The notes beneath the pieces are model-generated. The model was not told the DNA's origin, did no database searches, and was given only the letters and a program-made list of their open reading frames with translations. Shown piece by piece: positions 8,993 to 18,624 of a stretch of DNA of 64,000 nucleotides. The stretch is from positions 733,276 through 797,275 of the forward strand of contig NZ_VLLI01000001.1 in the NCBI RefSeq assembly GCF_007830615.1, read 5' to 3'. The DNA comes from Mucilaginibacter frigoritolerans (GTDB lineage Bacteria; Bacteroidota; Bacteroidia; Sphingobacteriales; Sphingobacteriaceae). Numbering within the stretch: position 1 is the first letter of the stretch; every line of letters starts with the position of its first letter. The position numbers were made by a program, and so were the translations under genes.

Positions 8993-10060
8993 ATGAAAAG
9001 AAGAATGACAATCAGCATGGCTGCTATGCTGCTGTGCTTTGGTATGAGCTGTAAAAAGGATACAACTCCTGCTGGAAACCAACCAACAAGTACCACAACC
9101 ACTACACATCTGGCTACAGAAGCTACGAGTACATTTGCCAATGGATCAGATGTTAGCTGGGTAACGCAAATGGAAGCTTCAGGGCTTAAATTTTATAATA
9201 GCAGCGGTACCCAACAGGATTTGTTTACCATTTTAAAAGGATTGGGGATTAATGCTATAAGGTTAAGAGTATGGGTTAATCCATCATCGGGCTGGTGCAA
9301 TACCGCAGATGTAGTGGCTAAAGCAAAACGTGCTGTTGCGGCTGGTATGAGTGTAATGATTGATTTTCATTATAGCGATACCTGGGCCGATCCCGGTGAT
9401 CAGAATAAACCGGCAGCCTGGACAAGTTATAGCACAAGCACCTTAATCAGTACGGTTTATAGCTATACTTACAGCACATTAAGTGCTTTAAAATCAAACG
9501 GAATAACGCCAACATGGGTGCAGGTGGGTAATGAAACAAGTAATGGTATGTTATGGACAGATGGCGAGGCCTCGCTGTCATCAACCAATTTTCAAAACTT
9601 TGCCAATATGATTACTAATGGATATAATGCTGTAAAAGCAGTGTTTCCGTCAGCAAAGGTAATTGTGCATCTGGCAAATGGTTATGATAATACCACCTTC
9701 CGGTGGATGTTTGACGGCTTAAAAACATATGGTGCAAAATATGATGTTATTGGTATGTCGTTATATCCGACTACCAGCAATTGGTCGACTTTAGACAGCG
9801 AATGCCTCACCAATATGAACGATATGGTATCGCGTTACGGCAAACAGGTGATGATATGTGAAGCAGGAATGAGCGAATCAGCAGCAACTACCTGCAAATC
9901 ATTTTTGAGTGACTTGATAACTAAGGTGAAATCAGTATCAGGAGGAAATGGATTAGGTGTATTTTATTGGGAACCTGAAGCTTATAATAACTGGCAGGGA
10001 TATGGATCAGGAGCTTTTGATCCTACTGGTAAACCAACAGTTGCATTAACAGCTTTTTAA
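8993..10060 (+). CDS. GH53 endo-beta-1,4-galactanase, lipoprotein (copy 2)
   Basis: The 355-residue product parallels copy 1 along its whole length. It has a lipobox (FGMSC), a Thr-rich linker, SDVSWVTQMEASG, IRLRVWVNP, MIDFHYSDTWADPG, acid/base Glu181 in VGNETSNGMLW, nucleophile Glu290 in ICEAGMSE and the ending FYWEPEAYNNWQGYG. It should degrade beta-1,4-galactan. Differences near the active site (CEAGMSE against VEVGMDA) suggest some divergence in specificity, but that is inference. It has an upstream region distinct from copy 1. Confidence 0.93.
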   Translation: MKRRMTISMAAMLLCFGMSCKKDTTPAGNQPTSTTTTTHLATEATSTFANGSDVSWVTQMEASGLKFYNSSGTQQDLFTILKGLGINAIRLRVWVNPSSGWCNTADVVAKAKRAVAAGMSVMIDFHYSDTWADPGDQNKPAAWTSYSTSTLISTVYSYTYSTLSALKSNGITPTWVQVGNETSNGMLWTDGEASLSSTNFQNFANMITNGYNAVKAVFPSAKVIVHLANGYDNTTFRWMFDGLKTYGAKYDVIGMSLYPTTSNWSTLDSECLTNMNDMVSRYGKQVMICEAGMSESAATTCKSFLSDLITKVKSVSGGNGLGVFYWEPEAYNNWQGYGSGAFDPTGKPTVALTAF

Positions 10061-10061
10061 T

Positions 10062-10109
10062 AAAAAAATTAACAACCAGGATGTAGGTTTTACCCATGCC
10101 CTGGTTGTT
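10062..10109 (-). terminator. Hairpin between convergent genes, stronger on the minus strand
   Basis: A 10-bp stem (AACAACCAGG at 10071-10080 with CCTGGTTGTT at 10100-10109) around a 19-base loop. Read on the minus strand it is followed by AATTTTTTTA, so it would end the minus-strand operon whose last gene is the DUF3667 protein. On the plus strand the U-tract is weak, yet it may also help end the galactanase transcript. Confidence 0.7.
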
Positions 10110-10132
10110 GCTATATATTTTACGGATAAGTA

Positions 10133-11284
10133 TTAAACTACTGTTAATGCTGTAACCACAACTAATATGAGCATGCAAATACTAAATGCCATGGTATAGG
10201 TCATAGACATACCGAACATTTTTGAAAAAGTGCGCCACCTGCTGCGATGGTACATAACTCTTAAGGCGCGATATATATACCATATAATTACCAGCGTAGA
10301 GATAATATCTATCCAATCAATTACATCGCTCCATCCACCTGTGTCTGGTAATATCATTTTTAGAATCATCACTATTGTTAAGAATAGAAAAACAAAACAG
10401 TGTAAATGAAACGAAAAAATAAGATGTTCAACATAAAATTTCTTGTTTTTCCAGAATGCAATCTTTAATATCAATGCAAATAATGGAAGTAACAAGAACA
10501 TCATTTTTGGAAAATTATGTTTAATACCTTCCTTAATTAGGTCCTTTTTGTTGATCTTGGGATTGTTTAAAGCAAAAGCTTTTTGGTTATAATATCTCAT
10601 AAACAGCCCATCGCGTTCGGCCTCGGGCAATTTTTTTTGTGTGGCCAGGTATTGTGTGTAAGTAGTGTCATCCGTTGTGGTGGTAACGCCCTGTTCTAAT
10701 ACATCACCACTTACGCTATCGTCATCATCATCGTCTTTATCTGTAGTATCACGTGTTTTTTTTGTAATTGCGCTGGTAGTTTTACCCGAGGTATCAACCT
10801 TAATGTGCTTTTTTACATGATGACCTGAAGGTTTCGTTATTGCTGCAATTGTTTCTTGTTTTTGCTCAGGGGAGAGATTTTTGTTGTTTTTTATTTTATT
10901 AATAGCATCCCTTTTAACGGAATCCTGAAAATGTTCTTTATTAATCTGCTTAGCTTCAACTTTATTATCTTCTTTATTTTCCTTAAAAACTAATAAAAAG
11001 TAAATCAGGCTTATAAAGATGTACATTTTTACAGGATGTAAAAACTGAGCTCTTCGGCCAGCCATGTACTCATTGGTAAGCTTTCCCGGACTAAAAAACA
11101 GGGGTTTAAGTGTATGGAAAAATTGCTGATCGAAATGAAAATAATCACTTATAGCATGATTCATCATATGCCCGAAGCTTTCTTTTATCTGCAAGTTTTC
11201 CTGTCCGCAGTTATGGCAGAATTTGCCTTCTAAAATCGTACCGCAGTTTAGGCAGTCATTTTCATGACGGTAATGTTTTTTCAT
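10133..11284 (-). CDS. DUF3667 family zinc-ribbon membrane protein
   Basis: The start at 11284 (MKKHYRHEND) is preferred because the longer frame would overlap the end of the transporter gene by 55 bases. The 383-residue protein opens with a double CxxC zinc ribbon (CLNCGTILEGKFCHNCGQ), a membrane-proximal segment and a first membrane helix (MYIFISLIYFLLVF). A long charged soluble part with a run of six Asp (KDDDDDDS) follows, and then several C-terminal membrane helices. This is the DUF3667 layout common in Bacteroidota; the function is unknown. It starts 8 bases after the transporter stop. Confidence 0.75.
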   Translation of the reverse strand: MKKHYRHENDCLNCGTILEGKFCHNCGQENLQIKESFGHMMNHAISDYFHFDQQFFHTLKPLFFSPGKLTNEYMAGRRAQFLHPVKMYIFISLIYFLLVFKENKEDNKVEAKQINKEHFQDSVKRDAINKIKNNKNLSPEQKQETIAAITKPSGHHVKKHIKVDTSGKTTSAITKKTRDTTDKDDDDDDSVSGDVLEQGVTTTTDDTTYTQYLATQKKLPEAERDGLFMRYYNQKAFALNNPKINKKDLIKEGIKHNFPKMMFLLLPLFALILKIAFWKNKKFYVEHLIFSFHLHCFVFLFLTIVMILKMILPDTGGWSDVIDWIDIISTLVIIWYIYRALRVMYHRSRWRTFSKMFGMSMTYTMAFSICMLILVVVTALTVV

Positions 11285-11292
11285 TTCAGGTA

Positions 11293-12573
11293 TTACATTA
11301 AAATTCCGGCAATAGTGGCTGATAAATAAGATGCAAGTGTTCCGCAAATCAGGGCTTTTACACCAAGTTTAGCTAAGTCGGTACGTCTTTCAGGTGCCAG
11401 TTCTCCAATTCCCCCAACCTGAATGGCTATAGAACTAAAATTAGCAAAACCACAAAGTGCAAAACTGGTAATAACCAATGTTTTTGGAGCCATAGAGCCT
11501 TTAACCTTTATCAGGTCAAGATAGGCAACAAATTCATTTAAAACCATTTTGGTACCCATTAATGAGCCTGCGGTTTGTATGTCTTTGTGTGGTACACCCA
11601 TGGCCCAGGCAAAAATGGCAAATAAAGCACCCAATATTTGTTTTAGACTTAATGTTTTAAGGTCGATATTGATGAAATCCAAACTCAAATGCAGGTTATT
11701 AGCCAAAAAGAAGCCTGTTTTGCCCAGCACATAATCCAACAGCCCAATAATGGCGATAAAGCCTATTAGCATGGCTATAACATTTAAACCGATTTTTAAA
11801 CCATCACTAGCACCATGTGATATAGCACCAACCAAATTGGCGTCAGTCTTTTTTACTTCTAATGATACCTTTCCTTTTGTTTCAGATACTTCAGTCTCGG
11901 GCCATACAATTTTTGATATTACCAGTGCGCCGGGAGCCGCCATAATACTTGCTGCAAGTAAATATTCTGCAGGTACGCCCAATGCAATATAAGTAGCCAT
12001 TACGCCTCCGGCAATACAAGCCATACTGCCCGTCATTGAAGCCAAAAGCTCAGACATGGTCATAGCTTTTAAGTAAGGTTTAATCATTATTTGCGCCTCA
12101 ACCTGGCCCACAAAAGCACTGCCCACGTTAGATACTGCTTCGGCACCACTTACACCCATAACTTTGTAAACTATCCATGCAAATACCTTTACCACACGTT
12201 GCATAATGCCCAGGTGATAAAGTATGCTGATGATAACCGCAACAAATATGATAGTGGGTATCACTCTGAAAAAGAAAATGAAGCTGTATTGTGACCCTAA
12301 TACCTTTGTAAGCTGCTCATCTTTATTGGCAACAATGCCAAAAACAAATTCAGCACCCTGGTCAGAAAATGAAAGGATTTTCTTTACCCCCTGAGCCAAA
12401 AAACTAAAGATATCTTTACCTATGGTAGTTTTTAGGATGAAAAGAGCCAGTAGTAATTGAATACCTAAGCCCGATAATACTACCCGGTAATTTATGGCCT
12501 TGCGATTGTTTGACATTGCAAATGCGATCCCGAAAATTAATGCAATACCTATTAAACCGGTATATCTTTCCAT
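11293..12573 (-). CDS. Concentrative nucleoside transporter (NupC/CNT family)
   Basis: The 426-residue inner membrane protein has about ten hydrophobic helices and CNT family signatures: GAEAVSNVGSAFVGQVEAQI, GSMACIAGGVMATYIALGVP, AASIMAAPGALVISK and the C-terminal ALCGFANFSSIAIQVGGIG. It would bring nucleosides in with Na+ or H+. The length is normal. It stands between the bifunctional nuclease-like gene and the DUF3667 gene on the same strand. Specificity for purine or pyrimidine nucleosides is not called. Confidence 0.92.
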   Translation of the reverse strand: MERYTGLIGIALIFGIAFAMSNNRKAINYRVVLSGLGIQLLLALFILKTTIGKDIFSFLAQGVKKILSFSDQGAEFVFGIVANKDEQLTKVLGSQYSFIFFFRVIPTIIFVAVIISILYHLGIMQRVVKVFAWIVYKVMGVSGAEAVSNVGSAFVGQVEAQIMIKPYLKAMTMSELLASMTGSMACIAGGVMATYIALGVPAEYLLAASIMAAPGALVISKIVWPETEVSETKGKVSLEVKKTDANLVGAISHGASDGLKIGLNVIAMLIGFIAIIGLLDYVLGKTGFFLANNLHLSLDFINIDLKTLSLKQILGALFAIFAWAMGVPHKDIQTAGSLMGTKMVLNEFVAYLDLIKVKGSMAPKTLVITSFALCGFANFSSIAIQVGGIGELAPERRTDLAKLGVKALICGTLASYLSATIAGILM

Positions 12574-12694
12574 AAAATTGTGATATTCTTTTAATTTGAG
12601 GCTTAAAGTATAAAAAAGATTTGATATTAGTATCTCGCAGCCAGAGTTTAGAGCTTTTAAAAGTTCTTTGAAGCTTCTTGTTGCTAATATTTTA

Positions 12695-13294
12695 TTATGA
12701 AGCTTTTCTGCGGTTTAACTCATCACGTATTTTGGCAGCTTTTTCGTATGATTCTTCTGCCAGGGCTTCCTGTAGTTTGGATTTTAATTCGTCAACACTA
12801 AGAGCGGTAAAACCTCCTGAAGCAGATGCAGGTGTTTTTTCTTCGGGAGTTTCATTAATGTTTTCCAGGTAAACAAAATCATTGCCTTCAATTACTATAC
12901 CTGCACTTGAAAGTATAAATTCATAAGTATAAATAGGGCAATCAAATCTTACGGCAACTGCAATAGCATCAGAAGTACGGGCGTCTATTTCAATAACTTT
13001 TTTGCCATCAGAACAGATCAGTTTTGAATAAAAAATGCCATCAACTAAATTATAAATAATTATTTCCTGTACATTAATGTGGTAAGCTTGTCCCAGGCTC
13101 TTAAAAAGATCATGTGTAAGCGGACGGCTTGGAGTCATTTTCTCAATTTCAATGGCTATTGCCTGCGCTTCAAAACTGCCTATAATAATCGGGAGCCTTC
13201 TACGGCCGCTAACTTCGCCTAAAACCAGGGCATAAGCACCAGACTGGGTTTGGCTATAAGATAAGCCGACAATATCCAGTTTTATTTTTTTCAT
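12695..13294 (-). CDS. Bifunctional nuclease family protein with UvrB/UvrC-like tail
   Basis: The start at 13294 (MKKIKLDIVGLSYSQ) is the usual one in relatives; an upstream ATG at 13309 would add five residues. The first 135 residues or so are the BFN/DUF151 domain (ALVLGEVSGRRRLPIIIG, IDARTSDAIAVAVRFDCPIY). The C-terminus (LKSKLQEALAEESYEKAAKI) is a UVR motif. BFN proteins have been linked to DNase/RNase activity, but the cellular role in Bacteroidota is not settled. It lies 28 bases downstream of etfA and is probably co-transcribed with it. Confidence 0.85.
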   Translation of the reverse strand: MKKIKLDIVGLSYSQTQSGAYALVLGEVSGRRRLPIIIGSFEAQAIAIEIEKMTPSRPLTHDLFKSLGQAYHINVQEIIIYNLVDGIFYSKLICSDGKKVIEIDARTSDAIAVAVRFDCPIYTYEFILSSAGIVIEGNDFVYLENINETPEEKTPASASGGFTALSVDELKSKLQEALAEESYEKAAKIRDELNRRKAS

Positions 13295-13322
13295 ATCATT
13301 ACCCATCACAACGGATCCTTTT

Positions 13323-14300
13323 TTATGCCGAAGCCTTAAATTGTTTTATTGCCGTAATTATTTTTGGTACCACTTCAAAAGCATCACCAACAATGCCATA
13401 GTCAGCCACTTTAAAAAATGGCGCTTCGGCGTCTTTATTTATAACCACAATAACTTTTGATGAACTCACACCTGCCAGGTGTTGTATCGCGCCCGAAATT
13501 CCTATCGCAATATACAAATTTGGACTGATAGCAATGCCTGTTTGTCCAACATGTTCACTATGAGGACGCCAGCCGGCATCCGAAACAGGTTTTGAGCAAG
13601 CCAAAGCAGCTCCCAATAAATCAGCCAGTTCTTCTACCATCCCCCAGTTTTCAGGGCCTTTAAGGCCACGGCCGCCGGATATTACAATATCTGCATCAGG
13701 GAGGGAAACTTTATCTGTTGATCGTACAATCTCTTTAATAACTGCAGCAAAATCACCTGCTTTAGCCTCTACCGAAAAATCTTCAACTGATGCAGTCTTG
13801 TTCGTTTCAACAACTTTGTATGCATTAGGTGTTAATGAAATAATTTTATTGGCTGATGTTAATTCAACTATTGCAAAAGCTTTACCTGAGAAAGCAGTTT
13901 TTTTGATTTTGAATTTACCATCTGTTTGTTCGGGTAATGCAACCGCACCATCTGCAACACCTGCTTCCAGTTTAACACCTAACCGGGGTGCTAACCCACG
14001 GCCCGAAAATGAATTGGATAAAACTACAATATCAGCACTTTCTTTTTTAGCTGCTTCGGCAATGATGGAAGCATAGGCCTGATTAACAAAGTTTTTTAAT
14101 TGCTCATTCGAAACATTTAATACTTTTTCTGCTCCGTATTTCCCTAAGGTGGCTAATTCTGCTGCACTTACACTGCCTATTGAAACAGCAATGAGTTTGG
14201 TGTTATTTTGATCGGCAATTGCACGGGCATAGGAAACCACCTCAAAAGTTGATTTCTTGAATTTTCCATCGGCATTTTCCGTATAAACTAAAACTGACAT
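13323..14300 (-). CDS. etfA: Electron transfer flavoprotein alpha subunit
   Basis: This 325-residue protein is the FAD-binding alpha subunit of ETF, which shuttles electrons from acyl-CoA and other dehydrogenases to the quinone pool. The C-terminal FAD domain is clear: VISGGRGLKGPENWGMVEEL, SKPVSDAGWRPHSEHVGQTG and the ISGAIQHLAGVSSSKVIVVI stretch. The N-terminal half is the ETF alpha/beta fold. It lies 45 bases behind etfB, the standard partner order. Confidence 0.96.
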   Translation of the reverse strand: MSVLVYTENADGKFKKSTFEVVSYARAIADQNNTKLIAVSIGSVSAAELATLGKYGAEKVLNVSNEQLKNFVNQAYASIIAEAAKKESADIVVLSNSFSGRGLAPRLGVKLEAGVADGAVALPEQTDGKFKIKKTAFSGKAFAIVELTSANKIISLTPNAYKVVETNKTASVEDFSVEAKAGDFAAVIKEIVRSTDKVSLPDADIVISGGRGLKGPENWGMVEELADLLGAALACSKPVSDAGWRPHSEHVGQTGIAISPNLYIAIGISGAIQHLAGVSSSKVIVVINKDAEAPFFKVADYGIVGDAFEVVPKIITAIKQFKASA

Positions 14301-14345
14301 ATTTTAAGGTAAAATGGATCTTTGATCGGTTTTTAATTGTTTTAT

Positions 14346-15083
14346 TTATATAACCCGTGCTTCTTCGTGTAACAAGTTAACCAGTTGGGTAACATCATCA
14401 GCAGGAACCAATTTTACCTGGCCGCGAGGTGCAGGAGTTTCATAACCGATCACTTCTGAAAATGTTTTTACTTCTACAGGTTCAATAACGTTTAATGGTT
14501 TGGTACGGGCAGACATAATTCCACGCATATTAGGAATCTTAACTTCAGCCACTCCCTCAGCAGTACCGGCTACAAATGGTAATGGAATAGTCAATACTTC
14601 TTTACCACCTTCAATTTCGCGCTCAACTGTCCCGCTATTACCATCAATATCCAGCTTTTTAATGATGGATATTGATGGGATATTCAAAAGCTCAGCAATC
14701 ATTGCAGCTACTTTTGAGCCATTATAATCAATAGATTCACGCCCGGTTAATATTAGGTCAAACGAATTGGCTTTAATGTATTGCGCTATTTGGTAAGCCA
14801 CAAACCAGGCATCATGTGGTTTTGCATTGATGCGTACGGCATCTGTTGCGCCAATGGCCAGTGCTTTGCGAATGGTTGGTTCAGTACTTATATCACCAAC
14901 ATTTACAACCGTAACTGTACCTTTATCTCCATCAGTTAATTCAATGGCACGTGCAAGGGCAATCTCATCATACGGATTTAATATAAATTGCACACCATTT
15001 GTATTAAATTGGGTGTTGTTATCAGTAAAAGTTATTTTTGTCGTTGTATCGGGAACATTACTTATACAAACCAGGATTTTCAT
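14346..15083 (-). CDS. etfB: Electron transfer flavoprotein beta subunit
   Basis: The start is placed at 15083 (MKILVCISNVPDTTTK), the normal N-terminus; an in-frame ATG at 15119 only adds an unconserved extension. The 245-residue protein shows the ETF beta signatures NPYDEIALARAIEL, ILTGRESIDYNGSKVAAMIA and PNMRGIMSARTKPL. It binds AMP structurally and pairs with EtfA downstream. The divergent TPR gene begins about 110 bases away, so both promoters lie in 15084-15194. Confidence 0.96.
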   Translation of the reverse strand: MKILVCISNVPDTTTKITFTDNNTQFNTNGVQFILNPYDEIALARAIELTDGDKGTVTVVNVGDISTEPTIRKALAIGATDAVRINAKPHDAWFVAYQIAQYIKANSFDLILTGRESIDYNGSKVAAMIAELLNIPSISIIKKLDIDGNSGTVEREIEGGKEVLTIPLPFVAGTAEGVAEVKIPNMRGIMSARTKPLNVIEPVEVKTFSEVIGYETPAPRGQVKLVPADDVTQLVNLLHEEARVI

Positions 15084-15194
15084 CTCGTTGTTGATTTTTC
15101 TATGGTGACAGATACCCATTTAATAATCAACACAAATCAATGTTGTATTATAAACAGGTTTGTGCAAATTTAATTAAAAAAGAGAGAGTTTAAA

Positions 15195-15521
15195 ATGCAG
15201 ATTAGCAGATTAGAAAAGCTATTGGAATTTATTAAAAGTGAACCGGAAGATCCGTTTTTAAAATATGCACTTGCAACCGAGTATCTGCGTATCAATCAAA
15301 CTGATAAGGCCCTTGAGTATTATGAAGACCTGGTAAACAATCATCCCGGCTATACAGGTACTTATTATCATTTAGGAAAGCTGTATGAAGCCCTTGACCG
15401 TAAGGACGATGCACTGAAAACCTACGAAACCGGCATAAAAATAACCCGTGAGCAACGTGATAACCACGCCTTATCAGAATTACAGGCCGTTTATAACGAA
15501 TTATCAGGTTTGTACGATTAG
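15195..15521 (+). CDS. Small tetratricopeptide repeat protein
   Basis: This 108-residue cytosolic protein contains about two and a half TPR units (DPFLKYALATEYLRINQTDK; PGYTGTYYHLGKLYEALDRK). It has no signal peptide or membrane segment. Such short TPR proteins are common in Bacteroidota and probably act as adaptors; the partner is unknown. It is divergent from etfB. A 10-bp inverted repeat (15529-15538 with 15591-15600) lies behind it. Confidence 0.8.
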   Translation: MQISRLEKLLEFIKSEPEDPFLKYALATEYLRINQTDKALEYYEDLVNNHPGYTGTYYHLGKLYEALDRKDDALKTYETGIKITREQRDNHALSELQAVYNELSGLYD

Positions 15522-15621
15522 CTTATGGTTTATAGTTAATAGTTCTTAGCAGCATCAACTGCTTTTGACTAACAAACTTTAATTACTATGAACTATAAAC
15601 AATCATCCATGAACTAAAAAG

Positions 15622-16821
15622 ATGAACAAACGGCAGCTTCTATTTTTACGCGATGTAATTCTTTATACATTTACAGCTTTTGGTGGCCCACAGGCCCATA
15701 TTGCCGTTTTGCTGCGCGAATTTGTAGAGAAACGCCGTTATATTACCGAAGAAGAACTGATGGAGCTGAATGCTTTATCGCAATTGCTTCCCGGCCCTTC
15801 ATCTACTCAAACATTAGTGGGCATAGCCTGGAAAGTAGGAGGGCTCCGCTTAGCCATCACTACTTTTTTAATATGGATATTGCCCTCAGCATCAATAATG
15901 TGCCTGGCAGCCATCAGCTACAAAATGTTTGCCGATAGGGCCAAATTTGCCGAAGTATTGCGTTTTGTACAACCCGTAGCAGTAGGTATAGTAACTTATG
16001 CCACCTATTCTTTTGCCAACAAGTTTCTGAAAACACGGGTTAGCACCATGCTGGCCATAGGATCGTTAATAGCTACCCTTATTTTACAAAATGCTTATGC
16101 GTTTCCTATACTGGTTTTGTTGGGTGGCATTATTTCATCAGCATTAGAGACACAGCCACATGAAAATGAATTGCGGGTAAAGCTATTCTCTAACGTAAAC
16201 CCTAATAAGGTTGCTTACTTTATTGGTATTTTATTGTTTTTTGCTGCCCTGGGTGCTGTGGTAAATCAAACTTCGCCCTTTAGTTTACCTATCCGCTTGT
16301 TCGAAAACTTTTACCGTAACGGTATCCTGATATTTGGCGGAGGACAAGTGCTGGTTCCATTAATGTACACCGAGTTTGTTAACGTAAAACATTACCTCTC
16401 TGAATCTGAATTCCTTTCTGGATATGCGCTTCAACAGGCATTACCTGGTCCAACATTTTCATTCACTTCTTTTTTGGGAGGGATAACCATGGGAAATAAG
16501 GGCGGAGGAATAGCCGGGCAGATAATTGGCAGCGTGGTTGCTGTTATCGGTATCAATATGCCGGGTCTTATCCTGATACTTTTTATAGTTCCCTTTTGGG
16601 ATGATCTTAAAAAAATAACCCGTATAAAGAATTCCCTTAGCGGTATTAACGCTGTTGCTGTTGGCTTTATGGCTACGGCCCTGATACTATTAATCAGGCC
16701 ATTTGGACTAAACTGGATGGCTTATTTATTAATGGCCGGGACCTTTTTACTTTTAAACTTTACCCGTATAAAAACCCCTTTCGTTATCATTATCGGGATT
16801 ATTTTAGGGTTGATGTTTTAA
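15622..16821 (+). CDS. chrA: Chromate transporter, two-domain ChrA family
   Basis: The 399-residue membrane protein carries two CHR domains. The first has FTAFGGPQAHIAVLL and ALSQLLPGPSSTQ; the second has LIFGGGQVLVPLMYTEF and ALQQALPGPTFSF. The paired GGP/GGGQ and PGP motifs are diagnostic. Family members export chromate or take up sulfate-like anions; the role in this organism is inferred only from the family. It is a single gene followed 42 bases later by a hydrolase lipoprotein. Confidence 0.92.
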   Translation: MNKRQLLFLRDVILYTFTAFGGPQAHIAVLLREFVEKRRYITEEELMELNALSQLLPGPSSTQTLVGIAWKVGGLRLAITTFLIWILPSASIMCLAAISYKMFADRAKFAEVLRFVQPVAVGIVTYATYSFANKFLKTRVSTMLAIGSLIATLILQNAYAFPILVLLGGIISSALETQPHENELRVKLFSNVNPNKVAYFIGILLFFAALGAVVNQTSPFSLPIRLFENFYRNGILIFGGGQVLVPLMYTEFVNVKHYLSESEFLSGYALQQALPGPTFSFTSFLGGITMGNKGGGIAGQIIGSVVAVIGINMPGLILILFIVPFWDDLKKITRIKNSLSGINAVAVGFMATALILLIRPFGLNWMAYLLMAGTFLLLNFTRIKTPFVIIIGIILGLMF

Positions 16822-16863
16822 TGGTTATTCATACTAAAGCCGTACCTTGTAACAAGCGCATCA

Positions 16864-18537
16864 ATGATGAGTAAACTATTAAGTTATAAAGCCGTCCCCA
16901 TACTTTTTGCAGCGATATTTTTTTTTAATTGCAGTAATTCAGATTCCAACGCAGATAGTATCGCCTTTAAAAATATATCGAGGTTAACACCTGATACTAC
17001 GCCCATTGCTGCCATCAATAAGCCCCCGGTAAATATTATACATACAAGCAGCCCCACGCCGCTGAAGAACATGTTTGGCATTAATGCTTATGAATGGAAT
17101 TTTTTGGAGAATCCGGCTAGCCCTGGTGATCGTAAGCATATTTATGAGGATAACATGTCGCTCATCAAAACTTTCAGCGCAGTAAGGCACTATTTAAACT
17201 GGGACAGGATGGAAAGCATTAAAGGCGACTATACCTTTAACCCGGTTTTTAACGGCAACTATAATTTTGATATTATTTACCAGCGTTGTAAGCAGGAAGG
17301 TATTATGGTACTGGCTGATATTAAAAACTGCCCTTTATGGATGGCCAATACCTATCCTGCTGGTATGCGCGATAATGACAATGCTCCGGTTCCCTTTGGA
17401 TTAAGCCTCAATAACCCGGCTTCTTACATTGATCAGGCACATGTTGCTTTTCAGTTTGCTGCCAGGTATGGCTACAATAAAAACATCGACAAAAAAATAA
17501 TTAAAGTAGATACCCATAAACGCTACCCGGACGATATTCCTAATGAGCTATTGACAGGTATGGGCCTTATTAAATACATGGAGTGTGGTAATGAACGCGA
17601 CAGGTGGTGGGGTGCTGATCAGACGCATCAAACGGCCGAACAATATGCCGCTAACCTATCTGCATTTTACGATGGCAATGTGGGTAAGCTTGGCCCCGGC
17701 GCAGGTGTTAAGGCAGCCGATCCCAATATGCAGGTAGTAATGGGTGGCCTGGCTTCGGTTGATATTAATTATGTTAAAAGGATGATTGAATGGTGCCGTA
17801 AGAACAGGGGATACCGTAAAGATGGCAGTGTTAATCTTTGCTTTGATATCATCAACTACCATTTATATTCCAATAATGGTGATGTACGCATCCATAAGCG
17901 CGCTACAACAGGCATAGCTCCCGAGCTTTCTACTGCGGGCAGTGTTGCCAATGATTTTATGAAACTGGCCAACAGCCTGCCGCAACATCCCGAGGTTTGG
18001 GTAACCGAAACAGGTTATGATATTAACCAGGAAAGCTACCAAAGGGCTGAGTCTATAGGTAAAACTACCGTATTGGAGAATCAGGCTAACTGGATCTTAC
18101 GCAGCTCGTTGCTCTACATCCGGTATGGTATTAAGCGGCTTTTCTTTTACCAGTTATTTGATGATCACGCAGGTGGTACTACCCAATATGCCACATCCGG
18201 CCTTGCAGAAGGTTTAAAAAGGCGACCGGCTGCTGATTATATCCTCCAAACAACAAAATTGATGGGCAGTTACAACTACATCAAAACCATTTGCAAAGAT
18301 CCATTGGTTGATGTTTACCAGTTGGGTAATAAAACCATGTACATACTCACCATCCCCGATGAAACAGGCAGAACAGCCAACTATACTTTAGATTTAGGTA
18401 AAGCATCCGCAGCTAATATCTACAACTTAAAAGAAGGTGCCGACGCTATGGATAAAAAGCAGGTGAATACCATAAACGGGAAAATAACTATTAAAGTAAC
18501 CGAAACACCGGTGTTTGTTGAAGGGCTGGTGAAATAG
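16864..18537 (+). CDS. Putative glycoside hydrolase lipoprotein, clan GH-A-like barrel
   Basis: This 557-residue exported protein begins with a signal sequence ending FFFNCSNSDS; Cys may be lipidated, although Asn before Cys is unusual. The central part resembles a (beta/alpha)8 glycosidase. FGINAYEWNF opens it, LADIKNCPLWMANTYPAG is a substrate-binding strand, CGNERDRWW supplies the likely acid/base Glu244, and VWVTETGYD the likely nucleophile Glu382. A C-terminal beta-rich part (about 490-557) resembles the Ig-like end of GH39 or GH5-type enzymes. The exact family and substrate are not recognised. An ATG one codon downstream is an equally good start. Confidence 0.65.
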   Translation: MMSKLLSYKAVPILFAAIFFFNCSNSDSNADSIAFKNISRLTPDTTPIAAINKPPVNIIHTSSPTPLKNMFGINAYEWNFLENPASPGDRKHIYEDNMSLIKTFSAVRHYLNWDRMESIKGDYTFNPVFNGNYNFDIIYQRCKQEGIMVLADIKNCPLWMANTYPAGMRDNDNAPVPFGLSLNNPASYIDQAHVAFQFAARYGYNKNIDKKIIKVDTHKRYPDDIPNELLTGMGLIKYMECGNERDRWWGADQTHQTAEQYAANLSAFYDGNVGKLGPGAGVKAADPNMQVVMGGLASVDINYVKRMIEWCRKNRGYRKDGSVNLCFDIINYHLYSNNGDVRIHKRATTGIAPELSTAGSVANDFMKLANSLPQHPEVWVTETGYDINQESYQRAESIGKTTVLENQANWILRSSLLYIRYGIKRLFFYQLFDDHAGGTTQYATSGLAEGLKRRPAADYILQTTKLMGSYNYIKTICKDPLVDVYQLGNKTMYILTIPDETGRTANYTLDLGKASAANIYNLKEGADAMDKKQVNTINGKITIKVTETPVFVEGLVK

Positions 18538-18624
18538 TTATTATTAGAATGCTTAAATTCACTCAAATACCTAATTAACAACTCCTATTAAATTATCACC
18601 CAAAAACGCTATTTTTGCGCTTCA

